Source: Deltaproteobacteria bacterium
GTDB taxonomy: Bacteria; Desulfobacterota; Binatia; HRBIN30; CADEER01
Direction: 5' to 3'
Assembly (NCBI GenBank): GCA_029262455.1
Contig: JAJCZJ010000117.1
Coordinates: 1 to 64,000 of the forward strand
DNA length: 64,000 bases
Shown here: positions 60,997-64,000 of the stretch, in pieces
Layout of the letters: each line of letters opens with the position of its first letter
Position numbering within the stretch: the first letter of the stretch is position 1
Translations under genes and position numbers: made by a program
Notes under the pieces: generated by a model
The model's database searches: none
Told to the model about the DNA's origin: nothing
What the model saw: only the letters and a program-made list of their open reading frames with translations

Positions 60997-63057
60997 TTGG
61001 ACTCCTATCCCAACCTCTTCAGGCCGATCACCATTGCTGCGATGCAGCTGCGGAACAGGCTCGTCATGTCGCCGATGGAGAATCTCTACGGCACGGCTGA
61101 GGGACTGCCGTCGGACCGTACCATCGCGTACTTTGCGGAACGCGCCGAAGGTGGCGTGGGCCTGATCACAGTCGGTGCCTCGTCGATCGACCACCTCCAT
61201 AAAGAAGTCCCAAACTCCCTGCATTTCGCCAGCGATGATGTCATCGAGTCTCATCGCCGCCTGACCACTGCGGTCCACTCATTCGGTGCATGCATTCAGC
61301 CCCAACTGGTACACGCTGGGCCGGATGGACTGGGGCCAGAAATGCACCAGGTCGAAGCCCTCGGCCCGTCGGCGATTCAGTCCAACCTCACCGGAACCGC
61401 GTCACGCGCGCTCAGCGTCGATGAGTTTGCACAGATCGTCGATCAGTACCGCGCCGCTGCCGTTCGAGTCCGCGCCGCTGGCTACGACGGCATCGAGCTG
61501 CACGCCGCACACGGCTATATGTTGCTCGGCTCATTCCTGACCCCATGGCGCAACGCCCGCCGTGACCGATACTCGGCCCGCAAGCGCGACGGTGCGGTTG
61601 CCGCGGTCGCGGAGGTCGTGCAAGCCATCAAACACGAAGTCGGCCGGGAGTTCCCGCTGACTCTCCGAATCTCGGGGTTCGAGCGCATCGCCGGCGGACG
61701 CCCTAGCTTCGACACGCAGCGCATCGCACCGCGCTTGGTCGACGCTGGCGTCGATGCTTTTCACGTCAGTGGCGGCGTGATCGACCGTTTTGTCACTCAA
61801 ATGGTTAACGGCTCACACGATCCGGATGCTCTCAACGCCGCCGCCGCCCGCGCAGTCAAGAACGTCGTCGCCGTCCCGGTGATGCTGGTCGGCCGCATTC
61901 ACACGCCGGAGATGGCCGAACAGCTGCTCGCCGACGAAAGCGCCGACCTGATCGTGATGGGACGGCCGATGATCGCCGACCCCGAGCTGCCCAAGAAGAC
62001 GCTGTCTGGTGAACGCTCCGGGATTCGACAGTGTATTTCGTGTCAGAACTGTATCGATGCCATGGAAACCCGCTACGCCATGGACTGCGCCGTCAACGCA
62101 CGCGCCGGACGGGAACTGGATATGGTTCGCGGCACCGCCGCAGCCAGCAAACGCGTCGTCGTCGTCGGCAGTGGCCCGGGCGGCCTCGAAGCGGCAAGGG
62201 TCGCAGCCGAGCGCGGACACGTCGTCACGATCTACGAACGCAACCACTTCCTGGGCGGCGCCCTCCTGCTCGCCGCAACCGTCCATCCAGAAAACCAACC
62301 ATTGCTCGACTACCTGCTGCACGAAGTCCAGCGACTCGGCGTCATGATCAAAACCGGCCAAGAAATGGACGCCGACACTCTCGAAATGCTGGCACCCGAC
62401 GTCGCCATCTTGGCGACCGGTGGCAAGCTCGTGGCGCCGTCCTTTCCGGGCGACGATCGACCCCACGTACTCACCGGCGCCGAGCTGCGGAGCCTGTTGG
62501 CCGGCACCGCGAAATCGTCGACCACGAGCAAACTCCCCACGTGGCAGAAGCTCGTGATGCCGCTCATGCGGCCGATCGGTCAACGCTTGGTGACACCCAA
62601 TCGTCTGCGCGCAGCAACCCGGCGCTGGATGCCTCTCGGAGAAAACATCACCATCATCGGGGCCGATTTGGCCGCCATCGAACTCGGCGAATTTTTAGCC
62701 GAGCGTCAAAGAAAGGTTACGATCCTCGAAACCTCCGAGCAGATCGCACCGGAGGTTGGTGAGAAGCGGCGGGGCGAACACATGCAACGGCTCGATCGTG
62801 CCCGAGTCGCGATCAACACCAATGTCGACATCGCGCGGATCAGCGAATCCGGCGTCGTACTCCGTCGCACTTCGGGCAGAGAAGCGACCATCGCAGCCGA
62901 CAACGTCATCGTCGCCGGCCAGGTCGAAGCAGACACGACTCTGTTCGACGAAATCGCAAACCGAGTCGCTCGGGTTCACGCCATCGGTGACAGCACCGGC
63001 CTAGGCCTCATCCAGAAGGCGATCCTCGAAGGCGCTGAAGCCGCGGCGCAGATCTAG
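60997..63057 (+). CDS. NADH:flavin oxidoreductase / 2,4-dienoyl-CoA reductase family protein
   Basis: This 686-residue protein has an N-terminal Old Yellow Enzyme TIM barrel (FRPITIAAMQLRNRLVMSPME, ELHAAHGYMLLGSFL). A [4Fe-4S] motif CISCQNC with a further Cys 12 residues on follows at about 347-365; the spacing between its second and third Cys is one residue shorter than in E. coli FadH. A C-terminal pyridine-nucleotide/FAD domain (RVVVVGSGPGGLEAARVA, NITIIGADLAAIELGEFL) completes it. The start is TTG 60997. It reduces an enoyl or dienoyl substrate. Its stop shares the palindrome CTAG with the stop of the convergent gene. Confidence 0.9.
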   Translation: MDSYPNLFRPITIAAMQLRNRLVMSPMENLYGTAEGLPSDRTIAYFAERAEGGVGLITVGASSIDHLHKEVPNSLHFASDDVIESHRRLTTAVHSFGACIQPQLVHAGPDGLGPEMHQVEALGPSAIQSNLTGTASRALSVDEFAQIVDQYRAAAVRVRAAGYDGIELHAAHGYMLLGSFLTPWRNARRDRYSARKRDGAVAAVAEVVQAIKHEVGREFPLTLRISGFERIAGGRPSFDTQRIAPRLVDAGVDAFHVSGGVIDRFVTQMVNGSHDPDALNAAAARAVKNVVAVPVMLVGRIHTPEMAEQLLADESADLIVMGRPMIADPELPKKTLSGERSGIRQCISCQNCIDAMETRYAMDCAVNARAGRELDMVRGTAAASKRVVVVGSGPGGLEAARVAAERGHVVTIYERNHFLGGALLLAATVHPENQPLLDYLLHEVQRLGVMIKTGQEMDADTLEMLAPDVAILATGGKLVAPSFPGDDRPHVLTGAELRSLLAGTAKSSTTSKLPTWQKLVMPLMRPIGQRLVTPNRLRAATRRWMPLGENITIIGADLAAIELGEFLAERQRKVTILETSEQIAPEVGEKRRGEHMQRLDRARVAINTNVDIARISESGVVLRRTSGREATIAADNVIVAGQVEADTTLFDEIANRVARVHAIGDSTGLGLIQKAILEGAEAAAQI

Positions 63058-64000
63058 TCGTACCAGATCGGCGACGTCCACGCGCGTTCTTGAATCACCC
63101 GCAGGAGTCCCGGGTCACGACACGATTCGAGCTCCGCCGCGCCCGGCAGCGCACACTGCAAGCCGGTCCAACGACAGCTCGGATTTTCGAGCACCCTCGC
63201 ATAGTAGAAGGCACGCATCGTCGGGTCGAAGTGTGGATCGCTCCAAACACCACACAGCGCGTCGAATCCGCTCCCGACAGGGATGCAATCGTCACCGACC
63301 CCGGCTCCGTTGTCAGCGTCGCCCAGCACCGAATAGACCCGCTGATGCGCCCTACCCTGTTCGTCGATCCAACCTTTGATCACTTGCACCTGCTGCAGCG
63401 GCGTTCCGGGACGCTGTTCTCCACCGACATCGCGCAGCGCCGACAACAGGAAGGTAGGAGCCGAGCTACCAGCGCGCTCCGGGAGGACCCCACCCATCGG
63501 CACACCCTCCCGATCGGCGAGCTCGACGCCGTCGGCGCGGTCACAAAGATCGTCTCCAAAATCCCAGCCGCCGAAGAATCGAACGGCGATTCGCGGCCCA
63601 CTGGTGGCGAATGCCTCACGACGCTGCAGCGCATCGAAAATGCTCGCGCGAGTGTTCTGCTCAGCCCAAACCGCCGCTAGTCCGCCGGGATTGAAAGTTG
63701 GCCCGGCCCGGAACGTCGGTCGGCCCAGCCGATCTTCCAGCTCGTCATCCACCGCCCCTCGGTGGCCAAGGAAGCTGGACTCCGCCACCGCACCCGGCGT
63801 CCCATTGTGCGTATCGGTGCTGCCAATGAAACCTAGCCGCAATGGATTGACTCCGAGCCGTCGCTCTTCGCGCAGTCCTTCCAACAACGCGCCGCGCGCA
63901 AAGTCCAGTCGCGACACGCAACCTCCCGCCGCCACTCCGCCAGCTCCGGTCCCGTCGCCACAGTCTTCGAACGGCGGGGCACGCAACTTCTCGAAGTTGC
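63054..64000 (-). CDS. DUF3604 family protein, N-terminal part outside the window
   Basis: The frame is open to the window edge and encodes the C-terminal 315 residues of a DUF3604 protein: NFEKLRAPPFEDCG, PLRLGFIGSTDTHNGTPG, RASIFDALQRREAFATSGPRIAVRFFGG, VQVIKGW and RAFYYARVLENPSCRW. These proteins resemble PHP/metal-dependent hydrolases and are common in marine and deltaproteobacterial genomes; the activity is not established. The true start lies beyond 64000. Confidence 0.9.
   Translation of the reverse strand, partial: NFEKLRAPPFEDCGDGTGAGGVAAGGCVSRLDFARGALLEGLREERRLGVNPLRLGFIGSTDTHNGTPGAVAESSFLGHRGAVDDELEDRLGRPTFRAGPTFNPGGLAAVWAEQNTRASIFDALQRREAFATSGPRIAVRFFGGWDFGDDLCDRADGVELADREGVPMGGVLPERAGSSAPTFLLSALRDVGGEQRPGTPLQQVQVIKGWIDEQGRAHQRVYSVLGDADNGAGVGDDCIPVGSGFDALCGVWSDPHFDPTMRAFYYARVLENPSCRWTGLQCALPGAAELESCRDPGLLRVIQERAWTSPIWYD

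Overview
The window is GC-rich, almost fully coding, and reads as a chromosomal segment of an uncultured deltaproteobacterium-like organism (Binatia, Myxococcota or Desulfobacterota type). This is inference from the combination of a Wza/Wzz exopolysaccharide (EPS) locus, sigma-54 enhancer-binding regulators, coenzyme F420 synthesis genes, an acyl-CoA dehydrogenase, an Old Yellow Enzyme-type reductase and a DUF3604 protein. I saw no rRNA, tRNA, CRISPR array, integrase or intact transposase.

Region 1 (1-37.3 kb, all minus strand) is a very long EPS assembly and modification locus. In transcription order it holds a sulfatase-fold membrane protein, a phosphodiesterase-like AlkP protein, a GT4 glycosyltransferase read in frame into a Wza export lipoprotein, a Wzz/GumC co-polymerase, a second sulfatase-fold protein, a degenerate CpsD-like ATPase, a Wzy-like polymerase/ligase, a GNAT/FemAB-like enzyme, a DegT aminotransferase, and a sugar-phosphate transferase with unusual domain order. 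Next come sugar epimerases and an oxidoreductase, GT4 enzymes, a NodU-type carbamoyltransferase with SGNH hydrolase and a 59-residue DUF5989 protein, a dockerin-bearing parallel beta-helix protein, an MBL-fold enzyme, a GT39 enzyme, a methyltransferase, GT2 enzymes and an AlgI-type MBOAT/SGNH acylation pair. Many junctions are 4-bp ATGA/GTGA overlaps, which suggests translational coupling. No Wzx flippase is visible.

Region 2 (37.4-49.5 kb) is a regulatory island. On the minus strand, feeding Region 1, are a degenerate sensor kinase, a sigma-54 response regulator, an ExeA-like ATPase with LysM and SPOR-like parts, and a specialised NusG paralog. Divergently there is an odd REC-AAA-histidine kinase hybrid overlapping a second sigma-54 response regulator. 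A fourth AlkP-fold membrane protein follows on the minus strand. Then a REC-histidine kinase and a novel 227-residue protein lie behind a well-matched sigma-54 promoter. A plausible picture is sigma-54-dependent initiation plus NusG-paralog antitermination of a roughly 37-kb EPS transcript.

Region 3 (49.6-53.8 kb, plus) is an F420 cluster, cofG-cofH-cofD-cofE, without cofC. Region 4 (53.8-59.3 kb, minus) has two tandem membrane spermidine-synthase-like paralogs, with a G-tract array in the leader of the upstream one, and an L,D-transpeptidase. Region 5 (59.4-64 kb) holds an acyl-CoA dehydrogenase, a small secreted Cys-rich protein, a 2,4-dienoyl-CoA reductase-like flavoenzyme and the C-terminal part of a DUF3604 protein that runs off the window.
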